This document shows positions 10,201-18,777 of a stretch of DNA of 27,525 nucleotides, piece after piece. Under the pieces are notes generated by a model. It ran no database searches and was not told where the DNA came from. It saw only the letters and a program-made list of their open reading frames with translations. The position numbers were made by a program, and so were the translations under genes. Each line of letters begins with the position of its first letter. The stretch's first letter is position 1. Source of the DNA: Moraxella lacunata (GTDB lineage Bacteria > Pseudomonadota > Gammaproteobacteria > Pseudomonadales > Moraxellaceae). The stretch covers positions 1-27,525 of the forward strand of contig NZ_MXAN01000004.1 of the NCBI RefSeq assembly GCF_002027545.1, in the 5' to 3' direction.

Positions 10201-12066
10201 TTTACCGTGGTGGGCATTGGCGACATGAGCGGAGACGTGTTTGGTAATGGTATGTTGCTATCAAACAACACTCGCCTTGTGGCAGCCTTTAACCACTTAC
10301 ACATCTTTATTGACCCCAATCCTGATGCCAAGGCAAGTTTTGTAGAGCGTGAGCGTCTGTTTAATTTGCCACGTTCGGCATGGACGGATTATCAGGCAGA
10401 GCTTATCAGTGAAGGCGGTGGGGTGTTTAACCGCACCGACAAAGCCATCGCCATCACCCCACAGATGAAAGAGCGTTTTGACATCGCTGAAGATAGCCTT
10501 ACGCCCAATGAGCTACTAAATAAGCTTCTAAAAGCTCCTGTGGACTTGATTTGGAATGGTGGTATTGGCACTTACATCAAGTCATCTGATGAAGACCACA
10601 GCGATGTGGGTGACCGTGCCAACGATGCCATTCGTGTGGATGGGCGTGAAGTGCGTGCCAAAGTCGTGGGTGAAGGTGGTAACTTAGGCTGTACTCAGCG
10701 TGGACGTATTGAGTACGCCCTAAATGGTGGACGTATCTACACCGATGCCATTGACAACTCAGGCGGTGTAAACTGCTCAGACCATGAAGTGAACATCAAA
10801 ATCCTGTTGGGCTCAGTTACTGAGCGTGGGGATATGACCATCAAACAGCGTAATGACTTGCTGGCGAGCATGACCGATACGGTGGCAAATTTGGTGCTAC
10901 GCCAAAACTACTTACAGCCACAGACCATTGAGCTGTCAGCTTATCAAGCCCCTGAGCGTGCAGGCGAGCATATTCGCTTTATGAATTTCTTAGAAAAAGC
11001 AGGTCGCCTTGACCGTGCTATCGAATATCTGCCAAGCGATGACACCCTAACCAAACGCAAGGCAAAAGACGGGCGTGGGCTAACCAACCCTGAGCTGGCG
11101 GTACTGTTGTCTTATGGCAAAATGTGGGTGTATGACGAACTACTTGGCAGTGGTCTGACCGAAGATGCCTACTTCTTGCATGAGCTTAAAAAGTACTTCC
11201 CAGATACGTTGGGCGAGCAGTTCTTTGATGAGATGACCCGCCATCGCCTGCACCGTGAGATTATCTGCACTTATCTGACTAACGGACTGGTGAACCGTCT
11301 GGGCATAGAAAACGTGTTTGCCATGAGTGATGAGACAGGTCACAGTGTGGCGGACATCACCCGAAGCTATGCCATCGTGCGTGATGTCTTTGATGTGCAA
11401 ACGGTGTGGGACAGACTGTCAAGCCTTGACAATGCCGTCGCTGGCAACACCCAAATCGAGCTTGAACTTACCATCCAAGATGTGCTAAAACAAGGCATGG
11501 CATGGTTCCTAAATCGTCAGCTGACAGGCGAGAGTGTGGCACAGACGGCACTGACCTTTAAAAACTTGGTGGCGGACTTGTTCTCTTATGATGTCATTGA
11601 TGAACATTTTGGGGCGTATATCGCCAAAGATGTCGCTGATTTGACCGCCCAAGGACTTAGCGATGATGATGCCCGTGCCTTTGCCCGCCTGCCCATCTAT
11701 GTGCATGCCCTAGATGTTGTGGCACTTGCCGAGCAAAAAGGCGTGGCAGTGACTGACGTGGCACAGGCATATTTTGGCGTGTTCTCACAGCTACACATGG
11801 ACAAGCTGACATCAGCGGTGGCGGAGTTGCCTGCTGAGAGTTATTGGGACAGAAAAGCGTCTTATGCACTCACTGGCGAGTTTAACCGCACGCTCATGAC
11901 ACTCATCACCGATGTGCTGGCGGTGGGCGGTCTGTCAGCATGGCAGGATGAGCACCGTGAGCGACTGGCAGTGTTGTCAGAGCAGATAGCTGGCTTGTCA
12001 GACAAAGTGGGACTGGCGGAGCTGTCGGTACTGCTGAGCGAAGTTAATGGTTTAAAAATGGTTTAA
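7258..12066 (+). CDS. gdhB: Large NAD-dependent glutamate dehydrogenase (180-kDa class)
   Basis: 1602 aa, matching the size of the large bacterial NAD-GDH family (about 1600-1650 aa, as in Pseudomonas and Streptomyces). It deaminates glutamate to 2-oxoglutarate and ammonia in the cytoplasm. The catalytic core is visible at about residues 808-855: GGKVARGGLRWSDRMEDYR, then KAQMVKNSVIVPVGSKGGF. It continues through a Rossmann region with VVGIGDMSGDVFGNGMLLS and WNGGIGTYIKSS. The long N-terminal third carries the regulatory, ACT-like part known for this family. AGGAAA lies just before the ATG. It is a single-gene unit with its own terminator. It sits next to the hut genes, whose end product glutamate is its substrate, suggesting a catabolic role. 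No frameshift occurs over 4.8 kb. Confidence 0.96.
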   Translation: MTSNHLTISPERVSNIARHATSHHHDNHANHQEILAKFIPIYYQHLPTEMADRFSDETLSGMALHHFSLLKTHNGTSPNISVINPLGESHLFNSERTVIALVAIDRPFLTDTLLMSLERRGIGVHRIYNNIIKVERTDGHISDIQAVDESSGRADSCFALVHIEIDRQSDDKLADIKEMLLKKIHTIDVIVGDFGAMADKLDEIKEELKSLPIPTEHYTKEAVTGFLEWVGRDNFIFMGYREYRFENDNGTPELYSVGGSGLGVLQGKETDELSKSFHGLPTHLKHLIAEPRVLLLSKSARLSPIHRPAYLDFLGIQKYNDQGELIGEYRFVGLLTSRAYQTSVANIPLLNEKAGKILAMSRLPKNSHAYLKLAHIVNTLPRDDLFQASTDELYPMVASIASLHDKNRLRLLVRTDHYQRFVSCLIYVPLSKFNSDLRQKIQDILTQAFGGVSSSFTTEFNELHHARVHIHVRTETGKVKDYDLAKLERELSALMHDWTDEYAKALTAQTGESRAREILATLGASIPLTYRERFDVHTAVADTTKLLSLDDDKPKIWHLYQSAGERADSLTLKLYGRGEILTLSHVLPILEHFGVAVISASTYDFGGQDTPDVSDDLWLQEYKLTLKTGLTVDLTAVKTQVEHALDEIWQGRVESDRLNQLILTTDIDTYDVVALRALSRYIVQARAPFSTDYIHSTLVGNPAIASLLVKLFHAKMSPAEQTGTAPILAQIDSELSSVTSLDEDRIVRWFLDLLNAMLRTNFYQVDKDGARKDRLSFKFKASDIPNLPKPKPMFEIYVYSPRVEGVHLRGGKVARGGLRWSDRMEDYRTEVLGLVKAQMVKNSVIVPVGSKGGFVCKDKSKQASRETWQAEGVACYQTYIRGLLDLTDNLVDGNVVPPANTVRHDEDDPYLVVAADKGTATFSDIANALSAEYNFWLQDAFASGGSAGYDHKGMGITARGAWESVKRHFRLMGKDIQARDEFTVVGIGDMSGDVFGNGMLLSNNTRLVAAFNHLHIFIDPNPDAKASFVERERLFNLPRSAWTDYQAELISEGGGVFNRTDKAIAITPQMKERFDIAEDSLTPNELLNKLLKAPVDLIWNGGIGTYIKSSDEDHSDVGDRANDAIRVDGREVRAKVVGEGGNLGCTQRGRIEYALNGGRIYTDAIDNSGGVNCSDHEVNIKILLGSVTERGDMTIKQRNDLLASMTDTVANLVLRQNYLQPQTIELSAYQAPERAGEHIRFMNFLEKAGRLDRAIEYLPSDDTLTKRKAKDGRGLTNPELAVLLSYGKMWVYDELLGSGLTEDAYFLHELKKYFPDTLGEQFFDEMTRHRLHREIICTYLTNGLVNRLGIENVFAMSDETGHSVADITRSYAIVRDVFDVQTVWDRLSSLDNAVAGNTQIELELTIQDVLKQGMAWFLNRQLTGESVAQTALTFKNLVADLFSYDVIDEHFGAYIAKDVADLTAQGLSDDDARAFARLPIYVHALDVVALAEQKGVAVTDVAQAYFGVFSQLHMDKLTSAVAELPAESYWDRKASYALTGEFNRTLMTLITDVLAVGGLSAWQDEHRERLAVLSEQIAGLSDKVGLAELSVLLSEVNGLKMV

Positions 12067-12110
12067 AACAGCTTTAAATTTATAAATATTTTTAAAAATT
12101 TAAGCCATCA

Positions 12111-12142
12111 AAAACCCCAATCTAAGGTTAGATTGGGGTTTT
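12111..12142. terminator. Bidirectional terminator between gdhB and hutC
   Basis: A 15-bp perfect stem, AAAACCCCAATCTAA (12111-12125) with TTAGATTGGGGTTTT (12128-12142), has T runs on both sides. The two genes converge on it, so it probably ends both transcripts. Confidence 0.92.
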
Positions 12143-12208
12143 GTTCATAAAACTTATTTTTAAAAAGTATGTATCACACCATACGACAAATCTATGACAA
12201 ACCTAGCC

Positions 12209-12913
12209 TTAGCCCAATTCCCCATCAAACCGAAAAGTCGCCCCATCGTGCCACATCTGCACAAAGGTAACAACCTTATCGCCTGAATAAGTGTAGCGAG
12301 ACAAACGCAGGGCAGGCGAGTTTGGCGGACAGCCCAAACAAGTCGCCACATCAGACGGGCAGGGTTTGGCTTCAATAAAATAGTGTCCACGCACAAGCGG
12401 TACTTGACTGATAAGGTAGTCGCTTGTGTTGATTTTGTTAAAATCTTGATGTTCAAAGGCGGGGATAATCGCCAAATCCACAAAACGCCGTTCAAATTGC
12501 AAAGGCTTATCATCACCAAAATGCACAATCTCCACCTTATATAGATGCTGAGTGTCGTGAAATACCGCCCGAGCCGATGGCGGTAGGTCGCTATGGGGCA
12601 AGGCAAGCTGGCTTACGACTTTGGCATGATAGCGTTTGCCTGTGTTTTGTATGTCATGAGCGATATTACGAACGGTGATGAAAGTCTGGTTAAACCGCTG
12701 CTGAGCCACAAATGTTCCTGAACCTTGACGGCGTTCTAAAACTTGCTCATCTGTCAGCTCTTTTAGGGCACGATTGACAGTCATGCGAGCCACATCAAAT
12801 TCACGAGACAATGCCATCTCGGTGGGAATGGCAGAGCCGACCGCCCATTGTCCTGCGTGGATTTTAGCTAAGATGGCGGATTTGATGCGTTGGTAGGCGG
12901 GTGTTTTTGGCAT
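12209..12913 (-). CDS. hutC: HutC, GntR-family repressor of histidine utilisation
   Basis: 234 aa. Residues 5-70 form a GntR winged helix-turn-helix: SAIPTEMALSREFDVARMTV, then NRALKELTDEQVLERRQGSG ending in TF. Residues 90-230 form a UTRA effector domain with the LYKVEIVHFGDDKPLQFERR and YTYSGDKVVTFVQMW segments. HutC proteins repress hut genes and are released by urocanate (family knowledge). It is divergent from hutU. The palindrome at 13034-13053 lies in the shared region and again before hutH, supporting local control and possibly autoregulation. The ribosome-binding site is weak. The length is slightly below the usual 240-250 aa but the C-terminus is intact. Confidence 0.93.
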   Translation of the reverse strand: MPKTPAYQRIKSAILAKIHAGQWAVGSAIPTEMALSREFDVARMTVNRALKELTDEQVLERRQGSGTFVAQQRFNQTFITVRNIAHDIQNTGKRYHAKVVSQLALPHSDLPPSARAVFHDTQHLYKVEIVHFGDDKPLQFERRFVDLAIIPAFEHQDFNKINTSDYLISQVPLVRGHYFIEAKPCPSDVATCLGCPPNSPALRLSRYTYSGDKVVTFVQMWHDGATFRFDGELG

Positions 12914-13017
12914 GGTCTTGGCTAAAAATTAATAGTATAGCGTATTTTAAGCCAAAATTAAAGACAATGATTTTTGGCAAAAATACCCAAAAAACCCCTT
13001 GCATTCCCCCAAAATTT

Positions 13018-13053
13018 TTGCTAAATTAGTCTTAAATTTGTATAGACAAATTT
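13018..13053 (+). promoter_or_regulatory. hutU promoter with overlapping HutC operator
   Basis: The -35 TTGCTA (13018-13023) and -10 TATAGA (13041-13046) are 17 bp apart. The palindrome AAATTTGTATAGACAAATTT (13034-13053), with 8-bp arms around ATAG, covers the -10. A bound dimer would block RNA polymerase. The same core before hutH makes HutC the natural ligand, by inference. It lies about 50 bp before the hutU start and within the hutC-hutU divergent region. Confidence 0.8.
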
Positions 13054-13104
13054 GAGTTTGATGAAGTTATTCCAAAAAACACCCCAAAAAAATAAGGAAC
13101 GCAT

Positions 13105-14817
13105 ATGAGCAACTTTACTCGCACCGACACAAGACGTGTCATCAAAGCCCCCACAGGCACCCAGATTACCTGCAAAAGCTGGCTGACCGAAGCTGCTTAC
13201 CGCATGATTCAAAACAACCTGCACCCCGATGTGGCGGAAAACCCCAAAAGCCTTGTAGTCTATGGCGGTATTGGGCGTGCCGCTCGCAACTGGGAGTGCT
13301 ATGACCAGATTTTAGCAAGCCTAAAAGAGCTTGAAGTCAATCAAACCTTGCTCATTCAATCAGGCAAGCCCGTTGGCGTGTTCAACACCCACAAAAATGC
13401 CCCCCGAGTACTGATTGCCAACTCAAACCTTGTGCCAAAATGGGCAACGTGGGAGCATTTTAATGAGCTTGACCGCAAAGATTTGTTTATGTACGGACAG
13501 ATGACCGCAGGGAGCTGGATTTATATCGGCACACAAGGCATCGTGCAGGGGACTTATGAAACCTTTGCCGAAGCAGGTCGCCAGCACTTTGGCGGTGGTA
13601 AGGATAAGTCCACCGCCAACTGGAAGGGTCGCTGGATTTTGACCTCAGGGCTTGGTGGTATGGGTGGAGCCCAGCCACTCGCCGCCACTTTTGCAGGGGC
13701 GGCGAGTCTTAACATCGAGTGCCAGCAGTCAAGCATTGATTTTCGTCTGCGGACAGGCTATGTGGATAAGCAGGCTCGTGATTTAGACCACGCCTATGAG
13801 CTCATCAAAGAACATACCGCCAAAGGCGAAGCGGTGTCGATTGCACTTTTAGGCAATGCGGCTGAGATTATGCCACAGATTGTTGAGCGTGCCAAAAATG
13901 GCGACATCAAACCTGATTTTGTTACCGACCAAACGTCCGCTCATGACCTGATTAACGGCTATCTGCCGATGGGCTGGACGGTGGATGAGTGGAAATCTGC
14001 CCAACAAGACCCAAATCAGCACGACAAGCTCTCCAAAGCTGCCGCCAAGTCTTGTGCCGTTCATGTGCAAGCCATGCTTGATTTGCAAGCGATGGGTGTA
14101 CCTGCTACCGACTATGGCAACAACATTCGCCAAGTTGCCTTTGATGAAGGGGTAAAAAACGCCTTTGATTTCCCAGGGTTTGTTCCTGCTTATATCCGCC
14201 CCTTGTTCTGTCAGGGTAAAGGACCTTTTCGCTGGGTGGCACTGTCTGGCGACCCAGAAGACATCTACAAAACTGACCAAAAAATCAAAGAGTTGTTCCC
14301 TGACAACACTCACGTTCACAACTGGCTTGATATGGCAAAAGACCGCATTCACTTTCAGGGCTTACCTGCTCGTATCTGCTGGCTTGGCTTGGGCGAGCGT
14401 GATAAAGCAGGGCTTGCCTTTAATGAAATGGTTAAAAATGGCGAGCTAAAAGCCCCCATCGTCATCGGGCGAGACCACCTAGACACAGGCTCTGTGGCAA
14501 GTCCCAACCGTGAAACCGAATCCATGAAAGATGGCTCGGATGCGGTGTCCGACTGGGCATTGTTAAATGGTATGCTCAATGTCGCAGGCGGAGCAACGTG
14601 GGTAAGTTTGCACCACGGTGGCGGTGTTGGCATGGGATACAGTCAGCACTCGGGCATGGTGATTGTGGCGGACGGCACAGATGAAGCTGCCGAACGCCTT
14701 GCCAATGTGCTGGTTAATGACTGTGGCAGTGGGGTTATGAGACACGCTGATGCAGGCTATGAGCTTGCCATCGAAACCGCCAAAAATTATGGGCTAAATT
14801 TGCCGATGGTTAAATAG
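13105..14817 (+). CDS. hutU: HutU, urocanate hydratase
   Basis: 570 aa cytoplasmic enzyme of the second step of histidine breakdown: urocanate plus water gives 4-imidazolone-5-propionate, using tightly bound NAD as electrophile. Diagnostic segments are [16 protein letters not shown] near the N-terminus, [20 protein letters not shown] (NAD-binding region) and [20 protein letters not shown]. Cys425, in [15 protein letters not shown], probably corresponds to the catalytic Cys410 of the 557-aa Pseudomonas putida enzyme. [15 protein letters not shown] follows near the C-terminus. The start is preceded by AAGGAA. It is the first rightward gene under the HutC-type operator and has a terminator after it. 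Confidence 0.97.
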   Translation: MSNFTRTDTRRVIKAPTGTQITCKSWLTEAAYRMIQNNLHPDVAENPKSLVVYGGIGRAARNWECYDQILASLKELEVNQTLLIQSGKPVGVFNTHKNAPRVLIANSNLVPKWATWEHFNELDRKDLFMYGQMTAGSWIYIGTQGIVQGTYETFAEAGRQHFGGGKDKSTANWKGRWILTSGLGGMGGAQPLAATFAGAASLNIECQQSSIDFRLRTGYVDKQARDLDHAYELIKEHTAKGEAVSIALLGNAAEIMPQIVERAKNGDIKPDFVTDQTSAHDLINGYLPMGWTVDEWKSAQQDPNQHDKLSKAAAKSCAVHVQAMLDLQAMGVPATDYGNNIRQVAFDEGVKNAFDFPGFVPAYIRPLFCQGKGPFRWVALSGDPEDIYKTDQKIKELFPDNTHVHNWLDMAKDRIHFQGLPARICWLGLGERDKAGLAFNEMVKNGELKAPIVIGRDHLDTGSVASPNRETESMKDGSDAVSDWALLNGMLNVAGGATWVSLHHGGGVGMGYSQHSGMVIVADGTDEAAERLANVLVNDCGSGVMRHADAGYELAIETAKNYGLNLPMVK

Positions 14818-14845
14818 CTTTTGGTGATTTAAAAGCTATAATTAA

Positions 14846-14888
14846 AAAACAAGTCATTGGCAATATGTCGATGGCTTGTTTTGTTTTT
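14846..14888 (+). terminator. Rho-independent terminator after hutU
   Basis: AAAACAAGTCAT (14846-14857) pairs with ATGGCTTGTTTT (14871-14882), with one G-U pair and a 13-nt loop, and is followed by GTTTTT. It lies between hutU and the membrane-protein gene. Only part of the message is therefore expected to read on into that gene. Confidence 0.8.
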
Positions 14889-14916
14889 AGGTTGTAAGAT
14901 GAATTAAGGATAATGT

Positions 14917-16221
14917 ATGACAACACAAAATCGCATGGCACTTGCCAAACTTATCGGATTTAGCTTGCTTGGGATATTTTTGTTTTTTGTGCCGATTGAC
15001 ATCGGTGGCAAAAACACCATCGCCTTTGACCACATGGCAAGTTATCTGGTCAAAGAGCAAAGAAGTCTTGCCATTGTCTTATTATTTGGCTTGATGATAT
15101 ATGGCATTATCAAGCCTTTTAGGGATAAATCATTTAACGCCAATCTAACCAATAAAATCTTAACCGTCTTAAAGGTGGTGGGTTTTGTGTTGACGTGTCT
15201 TTATGTTACCAATACTGCCCCTGCCAGTCTGATGACAAAAGATATGTTGCCTTTTTTGTTTGACAAGCTTGCCTTGCCTGTGGGCATGATTGTGCCGATA
15301 GGGGCGGTTATGCTGTCGTTTTTGTTGGGATTTGGCTTGCTTGAAATGGTGGGCGTACTCATGCAACCTGTCATGAAACCAATATTTAAAACATCGGGCA
15401 AATCCGCCATTGATGCGGTGGCGTCCTTTGTGGGCAGTTATTCGGTGGGGCTTTTGATTACCGACAGGGTCTATCAGCAAGGGGCGTATTCTGCCAAAGA
15501 AGCGGTTATCATCGCCACAGGATTTTCGACCGTATCCACCGCCTTTATGGTGATTGTCGCCAAGACTTTGGAGCTTATGCCGTTTTGGGGTGTGTATTTT
15601 TGGTCGTGTCTTTTTATCACATTTTTGGTAACGGCAATCACGGCACGCATTCCGCCCATTAGCCGATTTAGCGATGAAAAACGCATTGCCGATGATGACA
15701 AATTAACCGCCTCACGCCTAAAAGTCGCCATTGATACAGGCATTCACACTGCCAAAAATGCCCCAAGCCTGCCCACATTGCTTTGGCAAAATTTTAAAGA
15801 TGGTATCAATATGGCATCTGCCATCGTGTCATCTATCATCGCCATTGGTTTGATTGGACTGTTATTAGAAAAGTACACGCCTGTTTTTGATATTTTGGGC
15901 GTAGTGTTGTATCCCTTTACGTTCATTGGCGGACTACCTGAACCGATGACATCGGCAAAAGGCATCTCGTCAGGGCTGGCAGAGATGTTCTTGCCTGCCT
16001 TATTGCTTGCCAACACTGATATTTTGACTCGTTATGTAACGGCGGTGGTGTCGGTGTCGGGCATTATCTTCTTTTCGGCAATGATACCTTGTGTGCTTGC
16101 CACCAAAATTCCGCTTAGCATTGGCAAAATGGTGCTTGTGTGGCTGATTCGTGTGGCGTTGTCGATTGTGCTGGCAGGGTGGTTTGGGCAATTTGCCATG
16201 ATGATGGGCTGGCTTGGCTAG
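14917..16221 (+). CDS. YjiH-family membrane protein, candidate hut-linked transporter
   Basis: 434 aa, strongly hydrophobic, with roughly ten membrane segments. It resembles the YjiH family, which carries two copies of the nucleoside-recognition (Gate) domain, here around residues 130-225 and 290-425. Features are FVGSYSVGLLITDRVYQQGA, GFSTVSTAFMVIVAKTLELM and the second-half segment GGLPEPMTSAKGISSGLAEM. A GGAT-type site (AAGGATAATGT) lies just before ATG. No classical histidine permease (HutT) occurs in the window. Its place between hutU and hutH suggests it moves histidine, urocanate or another pathway compound. That substrate is inferred from position only; the family has no settled substrate that I can cite. 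Confidence 0.8.
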   Translation: MTTQNRMALAKLIGFSLLGIFLFFVPIDIGGKNTIAFDHMASYLVKEQRSLAIVLLFGLMIYGIIKPFRDKSFNANLTNKILTVLKVVGFVLTCLYVTNTAPASLMTKDMLPFLFDKLALPVGMIVPIGAVMLSFLLGFGLLEMVGVLMQPVMKPIFKTSGKSAIDAVASFVGSYSVGLLITDRVYQQGAYSAKEAVIIATGFSTVSTAFMVIVAKTLELMPFWGVYFWSCLFITFLVTAITARIPPISRFSDEKRIADDDKLTASRLKVAIDTGIHTAKNAPSLPTLLWQNFKDGINMASAIVSSIIAIGLIGLLLEKYTPVFDILGVVLYPFTFIGGLPEPMTSAKGISSGLAEMFLPALLLANTDILTRYVTAVVSVSGIIFFSAMIPCVLATKIPLSIGKMVLVWLIRVALSIVLAGWFGQFAMMMGWLG

Positions 16222-16244
16222 CACGTTTTGCGATGGCGTTAAGA

Positions 16245-16278
16245 AAAATAGGCTACCATGATGGAGTAGCCTATTTTT
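16245..16278. terminator. Bidirectional terminator
   Basis: AAAATAGGCTAC (16245-16256) pairs perfectly with GTAGCCTATTTT (16266-16277) around a 9-nt loop, with A and T tracts outside. It lies between the YjiH-type gene (+) and the small membrane-protein gene (-), which converge on it. Confidence 0.88.
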
Positions 16279-16298
16279 AAAAGTATTCTTAAAAGCAG

Positions 16299-16605
16299 TT
16301 ATTCGTTATAAAAATCATTCGCCTTAAACAAAACCACAAGCAAATTGGCATAACAAAAAATGCTAATGAGTGCCAAAAACATCAAGTTTACCGCACTCCG
16401 CTCGGGGCTTATCATGACCGCCAAAGGGTTGAAAGCACTTGCCATACTGCCCCCAAAACAGATAATTGACAAACAGTTGCAAGATAAGCCCAATAAAGCA
16501 AATCCGCCCAACCAACCGCTCGACTTTGGTAGGGTTTTTTCTGACCAAATAAAACCCCGCCCCAAAGACCACGGCATAAATCAAAAATGAAAACAGATAA
16601 ATCAT
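16299..16605 (-). pseudogene. Small membrane protein gene with one frameshift
   Basis: Read from ATG at 16605 (AGGGG ribosome-binding site 5-6 nt upstream), the frame gives MIYLFSFLIYAVVFGAGFYL and then FIGLILQLFVNYLFWG. The frame then has to change at the C5 run 16450-16454 (G5 on the coding strand) to continue as MASAFNPLAVMISPERSAVN and LMFLALISIFCYANLLVVLF. Removing one G gives a 101-aa protein with three hydrophobic segments joined by LFWGSMASAF. Both halves look like one membrane protein, so a single indel is the best explanation. I do not recognise the family. It lies antisense to the hut genes between the YjiH-type gene and hutH. Confidence 0.6.
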
Positions 16606-16748
16606 ACTAAGCCCCTTTTTTTCACTACAATCACCTAATTTTTGTAAGTATTTATATCATAATTTAAATTTTTTGACTAGCGATAAATGCAGACACTTTG
16701 TGGGATAATTTTTTGTTTTGGGGCTTGCACTTGATGGAATTTCTTGTT

Positions 16749-16768
16749 ATATTTGTATAGACAAATTT
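16749..16768 (+). promoter_or_regulatory. HutC-type operator before hutH
   Basis: ATTTGTATAGACAAAT (16751-16766) repeats the core of the hutU operator with 6-bp arms around ATAG. It contains TATAGA (16756-16761), a likely -10. The best -35 is TTGATG (16731-16736) at a long 19-bp spacing, so this promoter looks weaker than that of hutU. It lies about 40 bp before the hutH start. Confidence 0.78.
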
Positions 16769-16807
16769 ATCTTTTGTTCATTCATTGCATTTAAATAAGG
16801 ATAGCCT

Positions 16808-18367
16808 ATGAAACCCACCATTACCTTAAGCCCACGCCATCTCACCTTTGGGCAGTTGCGTGCCATTTACAACAGCCCCGTTACCATCAGCCTTGACCCA
16901 TCGGCTTATGATGCCATCGAAAAGTCGCACCAAGCCGTGCAAGCGATTATCGCCCGTGATAAACCTGCTTATGGCATCAATACAGGCTTTGGACTGCTTG
17001 CCAAGACTCGTATCCCTGACGATGAGCTTGAACTTTTGCAAAGAAATCTTATCCTAAGCCATTCGGTTGGTACAGGCGATGCGTTGCCTGCAGATGTGGT
17101 TCGCCTTATCATTGCCATGAAAGTGTCAAGCCTATCGCAAGGGGTGTCGGGTGTTCGCCGTGAAGTGGTAGACGCACTTATCAATCTTATCAATCACGAC
17201 ATTACACCCATCATTCCCGCCAAAGGTTCGGTGGGAGCATCAGGCGACCTTGCCCCGTTGTCGCACATGACACTTGCGATTTTGGGCGAGGGCGATGTGT
17301 TGGTTCATGGTGAGCGTGTGTCCGCCAAAGATGCCCTTGCCAAGGCAGGACTGTCGCCCATCACGCTTGCTGCCAAAGAGGGTTTGGCACTTATCAACGG
17401 CACCCAAACGTCCACCGCCCTTGCCATTCGTGGCTATTTTATGGCGTGCGACCTACTGGCAAGTGCGACCGTAACAGGAGCGTTGTCGGTGGAGGCGGCT
17501 CGTGGCAATGATTCGCCCTTTGACCCACGCATTCACGAGGTGCGTGGACATCATGGGCAGATTGAGCTTGGCAAGACCTATAAGGCATTGCTTGAACACA
17601 GCGGATTTAGGGGCAAAAACCGTGGCGAGGCGGATTTGCGTGTACAAGACCCCTACTGCCTACGCTGTCAGCCCCAAGTGATGGGAGCGTGCCTTGACCT
17701 TATCAATCAAGCAGGTAAGACACTGCTCATCGAAGCCAATGCCGTAACCGACAATCCGCTTATCTTTGGCGACGATGAGCCTGTTGCTATCTCGGGCGGT
17801 AATTTTCATGCCGAGCCTGTCGCCTTTGTTGCCGATACCTTGGCACTTGCCATCAGTGAGATTGGCTCAATGAGCGAACGCCGTATTGCTCTGCTTATTG
17901 ACAGTAGTTTGTCAGGATTGCCTGCGTTTTTGGTGCGTAATGCAGGCGTGAATTCTGGCTTTATGATTGCTCATGTTACCGCCGCCGCTTTGGTTAGCGA
18001 AAACAAATCGCACGCCCACCCTGCATCGGTGGACAGCATTCCAACGTCTGCCAATCAAGAAGACCACGTCTCAATGGCGACCTATGCAGGGCGAAGATTG
18101 TTTGAGATGGCACACAATACCGCTGCCGTGGTTGGCATTGAACTGCTGACTGCCGCCCAAGGCGTGGACATTCACAGCGAGGACTTGGGTTATAAGAGCG
18201 ATAAGGTGCTAACCGACGTTCATGCCAAAGTGCGTGCGAGCATTGCTCATTATGACAAAGACCGCTACTTTGCCCCTGATATTGAAAGTGCCAAACAGCT
18301 TGTCTTGTCGGGCGAATTGCTTGACGGTTGGGACGAGCTACGCCAAAACTGGTTTAGCAATGTGTGA
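16808..18367 (+). CDS. hutH: HutH, histidine ammonia-lyase
   Basis: 519 aa. It starts the pathway by removing ammonia from histidine to give trans-urocanate in the cytoplasm. The MIO cofactor precursor triad Ala144-Ser145-Gly146 lies in [16 protein letters not shown], equivalent to residues 142-144 of the Pseudomonas putida enzyme. Other family marks are [15 protein letters not shown] near the N-terminus, [14 protein letters not shown], and [21 protein letters not shown] precedes the start codon. It has its own operator-bearing promoter and is followed by a weak hairpin and then a toxin-antitoxin pair rather than by hutG. Confidence 0.97.
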   Translation: MKPTITLSPRHLTFGQLRAIYNSPVTISLDPSAYDAIEKSHQAVQAIIARDKPAYGINTGFGLLAKTRIPDDELELLQRNLILSHSVGTGDALPADVVRLIIAMKVSSLSQGVSGVRREVVDALINLINHDITPIIPAKGSVGASGDLAPLSHMTLAILGEGDVLVHGERVSAKDALAKAGLSPITLAAKEGLALINGTQTSTALAIRGYFMACDLLASATVTGALSVEAARGNDSPFDPRIHEVRGHHGQIELGKTYKALLEHSGFRGKNRGEADLRVQDPYCLRCQPQVMGACLDLINQAGKTLLIEANAVTDNPLIFGDDEPVAISGGNFHAEPVAFVADTLALAISEIGSMSERRIALLIDSSLSGLPAFLVRNAGVNSGFMIAHVTAAALVSENKSHAHPASVDSIPTSANQEDHVSMATYAGRRLFEMAHNTAAVVGIELLTAAQGVDIHSEDLGYKSDKVLTDVHAKVRASIAHYDKDRYFAPDIESAKQLVLSGELLDGWDELRQNWFSNV

Positions 18368-18380
18368 TGGTTGTATTATT

Positions 18381-18408
18381 ATGGGGTGATTTATTTGCCC
18401 CATATTTT
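18381..18408 (+). terminator. Weak terminator-like hairpin after hutH
   Basis: ATGGGG (18381-18386) pairs with CCCCAT (18398-18403), followed by ATTTTG. The stem is only 6 bp and the T tract is short, so termination may be partial and hutH transcripts could extend into the downstream genes. Confidence 0.5.
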
Positions 18409-18436
18409 GTGGTTTTGGCAGACTAATCGAGCAATA

Positions 18437-18477
18437 TTGGCAAATTAAGATAAATGTAGTAATATATCTACATTTAT
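18437..18477 (+). promoter_or_regulatory. Toxin-antitoxin promoter with palindromic operator
   Basis: The -35 TTGGCA (18437-18442) and -10 TAATAT (18460-18465) have a 17-bp spacer. A perfect 10-bp inverted repeat, ATAAATGTAG (18450-18459) and CTACATTTAT (18468-18477), brackets the -10. That layout is typical of TA operons repressed by the antitoxin-toxin complex. It lies 30 bp before the antitoxin start. Confidence 0.75.
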
Positions 18478-18507
18478 GCTGATATTTATACTGACTGGGA
18501 GAATGTC

Positions 18508-18777
18508 ATGCAAATGACCAGCCGAGAGTTTAATCAACGCACCAGCTTTGCCCAACGTCAAGCTGATGTCGCCCCTGTCATCATCACTAAGCGGGGCGAG
18601 CCAAGTTATGTACTGATGACCTTTGCCGATTATCAAAAAACACAAGAGCTAAGTGAGTTTAAGACCGCTAAAGAGGTGCTGTTGTCGCTTGAACTAAGCG
18701 ATGACTTGGCAGAGCTTGACTTTGAACTACCAGTAAGAAGCACCGCCCAACGCTCCCTTGTGGACTTTGGAGAGTAA
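18508..18777 (+). CDS. Phd/YefM-family antitoxin
   Basis: 89 aa. The N-terminal half has the Phd/YefM DNA-binding pattern: MQMTSREFNQRTSFAQRQAD, then PVIITKRGEPSYVLMTFADY. The C-terminal part is acidic and ends in TAQRSLVDFGE, as expected for the toxin-wrapping segment. GGGAGA at 18497-18502 fits the ATG at 18508; an ATG two codons later is the alternative start. The stop overlaps the toxin start by one base (TAATG), so the two are translationally coupled. The protein should neutralise the PIN toxin and bind the palindrome upstream. Family assignment is from sequence; the pairing comes from the overlap. Confidence 0.88.
   Translation: MQMTSREFNQRTSFAQRQADVAPVIITKRGEPSYVLMTFADYQKTQELSEFKTAKEVLLSLELSDDLAELDFELPVRSTAQRSLVDFGE

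Noticed and set aside
12160..12606. 148-codon minus-strand frame overlapping hutC
   Set aside because: It overlaps hutC out of frame on the same strand; hutC has clear GntR and UTRA domains and keeps its own frame throughout.
13849..14352. 167-codon open frame antisense to hutU
   Set aside because: Antisense shadow of a strongly conserved enzyme gene; no ribosome-binding site or family signal.
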